Virus record (IMG/VR): IMGVR_UViG_3300035698_000741
Coordinates: 1 to 23,392 of that record
DNA: 23,392 bases
Source: a virus
Strand: one strand, 5' to 3'
Part shown: in pieces, positions 22,279 through 23,392 of the stretch
How positions within the stretch are numbered: position 1 is the stretch's first letter
Layout of the letters: each line of letters begins with the position of its first letter
The notes under the pieces: generated by a model
What the model saw: only the letters and a program-made list of their open reading frames with translations
Database searches by the model: none
Told to the model about the DNA's origin: nothing
Program-made: the position numbers and the translations under genes

Positions 22279-22637
22279 CAATCCATTCTCGTTTGTTGTG
22301 TAACACGGCTCCCATCTTCTTCAATTGTAACGAGAGCCACCCTACCGTAATGGTAAATGTATACGGTTTCATTACCTAATGATAATTTCATAATTGGGTA
22401 AAGTATTGGATCACCTGGATATTCATATTCTCCAGACTCTCCAATGTCGGCATCTTGTGTCCACGTTACAGGAAAGCCATAGCCATTTTCTAATCGTTCT
22501 TTGAGGGTATCGGCTGTTCCTTCAGCGCACATGTAGGGTAAGATGCCACACATTTCGTGGATCATTTGTACATTACAGTTTGGTTGCGGGAATATGGCCG
22601 CATCAAGCAGCCCCACTTTTCCTAGTAGTCCGTTCAT
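22278..22637 (-). CDS. Unrecognised early protein, 119 residues
   Basis: Not recognised. The middle has several aromatic and acidic residues (YGFPVTWTQDADIGESGEYEYPGDPILYPIM), and residues 86-105 form strands with YIYHYGRVALVTIEEDG. Four cysteines are spread over the protein (one near 21, others near 30-37) without a clear zinc spacing. ATG overlaps the stop of the preceding gene (ATGA), with GGAG eight bases upstream. It is the second gene of the leftward operon after the attachment region, a common place for early host-takeover or anti-defence genes, which is inference only. Confidence 0.58.
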   Translation of the reverse strand: MNGLLGKVGLLDAAIFPQPNCNVQMIHEMCGILPYMCAEGTADTLKERLENGYGFPVTWTQDADIGESGEYEYPGDPILYPIMKLSLGNETVYIYHYGRVALVTIEEDGSRVTQQTRMD

Positions 22638-23050
22638 GCTGATTTCTCCGTTGCTACGAATTGGCTAAAGTCTTTTTGTAGTTCTACTGGTAGTCTTTCA
22701 ATCAAGGTATGCCTTACACCACAAGGTGTCTCAACTGCACCCCACTCGTCGTGTATCCCCTGAATGTCCATTAGTAGTTTTCTATTTTCAATTATGAATT
22801 CTTCATTAGGGCCAAGGTACATGGCTTTTGGGCTTTCTCTGTATTCCCCTATCATATCTTTAACCGTACCTGAGAAGCTCATTAAGGTGGGGTTGTCCTC
22901 TGGTAGCAGGAAACCAACTGCACAATGCATCCCTTCATGCCCATACATACAAGCTCCTGTTACACTCGCGCATCGAGTGCCTTGAGCTGCCATCGCTGCT
23001 GCAATTTCCTTACCCACTTCAATAGCGGTTTTACCTTCTGTTATAATCAT
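22634..23050 (-). CDS. Unrecognised first gene of the leftward operon (CAVGFLLPED motif)
   Basis: 138 residues from ATG at 23050, chosen over a TTG at 23062 because a GGAGA lies five bases before the ATG and the TTG falls inside that site. Residues 27-52 have RCASVTGACMYG and MHCAVGFLLPEDN. This 'C.Y...CAVG.L.P.D' pattern recurs in unassigned small phage and bacterial proteins, sometimes in early regions; I know no proven function. The rest includes GVRHTLIERLPVE near the end. It is the first leftward gene next to the attachment region, so its promoter must lie in the 150 bases to its right; no clear host-type promoter was found there. Confidence 0.6.
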   Translation of the reverse strand: MIITEGKTAIEVGKEIAAAMAAQGTRCASVTGACMYGHEGMHCAVGFLLPEDNPTLMSFSGTVKDMIGEYRESPKAMYLGPNEEFIIENRKLLMDIQGIHDEWGAVETPCGVRHTLIERLPVELQKDFSQFVATEKSA

Positions 23051-23075
23051 TTGGTTCTCCAAGTAGATGAATTCA

Positions 23076-23112
23076 GTGACTCCAAGTATCGTGGAGACAC
23101 TTTGGAGACACC
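23076..23112. repeat. Three near-copies of TTGGAGACAC, possible integrase arm sites
   Basis: Copies are GTGACTCCAAG (23076-23086, read on the minus strand as CTTGGAGTCAC), GTGGAGACAC (23091-23100) and TTTGGAGACACC (23101-23112). A related TCTGGACACCG lies at 23319-23329, on the other side of the attachment core. Tyrosine integrases commonly bind short arm repeats that flank the core. The role is inferred from placement. Confidence 0.4.
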
Positions 23113-23137
23113 AAGTTTGTTTAAATAGTTAAATAAC

Positions 23138-23174
23138 GGCACAAACAAGCAATAATAAGTTTGCTCTGTGTGCC
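23138..23174. repeat. Interrupted inverted repeat next to the dusA-like start
   Basis: GGCACA (23138-23143) pairs with TGTGCC (23169-23174), and AGCAA (23148-23152) with TTGCT (23161-23165), around an 8-base loop, with small unpaired bulges between the arms. It is not followed by a T run on the plus strand. It may be an operator, a directionality-factor site or a structured leader. It lies 28 bases before the dusA-like ATG. Confidence 0.4.
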
Positions 23175-23201
23175 AGTGAAATAGGGCTTAGGCCAGTAAG
23201 T

Positions 23202-23339
23202 ATGCGTAAACCAATGGATAGAAGAGTTTCTGTAGCGCCGATGATGGATTGGAGTGATTCTAAATATTTCCTTTTACAATCAACTACCTATAAACTACGA
23301 ATTAGTTTGGAGGCATTTTCTGGACACCGAGGCTCTTAA
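23202..23339 (+). CDS. Phage-borne 5' end of dusA (replacement start), 45 codons
   Basis: ATG at 23202 has an AGG about nine bases upstream. Residues 7-19 read RRVSVAPMMDWSD, the conserved N-terminus of tRNA-dihydrouridine synthase A (E. coli DusA has RFSVAPMLDWTD). After this the frame diverges and stops at 23337-23339. In the unintegrated phage it would encode only a short peptide. After integration by recombination in this segment, the phage start would be joined to the rest of the host gene and restore it. A second in-frame ATG at 23214 is an alternative start. The reading as a replacement start comes from established behaviour of dusA-targeting elements plus the layout here. Confidence 0.75.
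   Translation: MRKPMDRRVSVAPMMDWSDSKYFLLQSTTYKLRISLEAFSGHRGS
23226..23258. other. Probable attP core (dusA type)
   Basis: The bases coding VSVAPMMDWSD are the part shared with host dusA genes. Known dusA-targeting integrases recombine near this conserved 5' region and their genes lie next to the site. Here an integrase start follows 94 bases to the right. Phage genes on both sides imply attP of a phage genome (or a junction of two tandem elements) rather than attL or attR of a lone prophage. The exact crossover bases cannot be fixed without the host sequence. Confidence 0.65.
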
Positions 23340-23351
23340 AAGGTAAATATC

Positions 23352-23392
23352 ATGGCAACCATAACGCCACGCAAAAGGAAGTCTGGGACTCA
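23352..23392 (+). CDS. int: Tyrosine integrase (5' end only)
   Basis: ATG at 23352 with AAAAGG eight bases upstream opens 13 codons, MATITPRKRKSGT, cut by the right edge. This short basic start resembles the N-terminus of phage tyrosine recombinases (the arm-binding domain often begins MATI followed by basic residues). Its place beside a dusA-like core, on the opposite strand to all other genes, is the usual arrangement for dusA-integrating elements. Only the first residues are visible, so the identification depends mostly on context. Confidence 0.62.
   Translation, partial: MATITPRKRKSGT

Noticed and set aside
23051-23201. Host-type sigma-70 promoters for the leftward operon or the dusA-like start
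   Set aside because: Several -35-like and AT-rich hexamers exist, but no pair with good matches and 16-18 base spacing was found on either strand.
1-23392. CRISPR arrays, tRNA or rRNA genes, insertion sequences
   Set aside because: Nearly all bases are coding, gaps are under 155 bases, and no regularly spaced repeats, cloverleaf or transposase motifs were seen.

Overview
The window is a tightly packed piece of a tailed-phage genome (Caudoviricetes), probably infecting a gammaproteobacterium. The host assignment rests on the moderate, slightly AT-rich base composition and on a phage-borne start of a proteobacterial-type dusA gene at the right end. All 29 genes up to position 23050 lie on the minus strand and read right to left, with ATGA-type overlaps or short spacers and clear Shine-Dalgarno sites. 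Only the dusA-like segment and a truncated integrase at the extreme right are on the plus strand.

Right to left in the direction of transcription: (1) 23050-20965, five small unrecognised early genes, including a two-helix membrane protein and a protein with a long acidic tail. (2) 20954-10685, a T7-style replication and nucleotide module: fused primase-helicase, family A DNA polymerase with proofreading, acidic-tailed single-strand binding protein, 5'-3' exonuclease, HNH endonuclease, very small ATP-dependent DNA ligase, metallophosphoesterase, adenosylcobalamin-type ribonucleotide reductase, dUTPase, and an M15-type peptidase that is probably the endolysin. (3) 10670-8862, a single-subunit T7-like RNA polymerase, about 280 residues shorter than that of T7, with the shortage at the N-terminus. 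(4) 8861-8718, a 144-base gap, the largest between minus-strand genes, with three 11-bp tandem repeats. (5) 8717-1, a packaging and head module that is not T7-like: zinc-ribbon protein, long large terminase, small CsrA-like protein, DUF1073-type portal, DUF2213-type protease/scaffold, DUF2190-like decoration protein, DUF2184-like major capsid protein, a terminator, three connector-type genes, and the first 330 residues of a Calx-beta plus beta-helix receptor-binding protein running off the left edge.

The genes form a coherent programme. Early and replication genes copy the genome and supply dNTPs through the reductase and dUTPase. The phage's own RNA polymerase, placed just before the structural block as in phiKMV-like phages, would transcribe the late genes. 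A factor-independent terminator directly after the capsid gene would boost capsid relative to downstream products.

The most notable feature is at the right end. A dusA-like start (residues RRVSVAPMMDWSD) sits between phage early genes on the left and an integrase start on the right. This is the layout expected of an attP site for integration into host dusA, with the phage supplying a replacement 5' end. The window therefore looks like a temperate phage with a T7-like replication and transcription core and an unrelated head module. No repressor gene is visible, so lysogeny control probably lies beyond the right edge.
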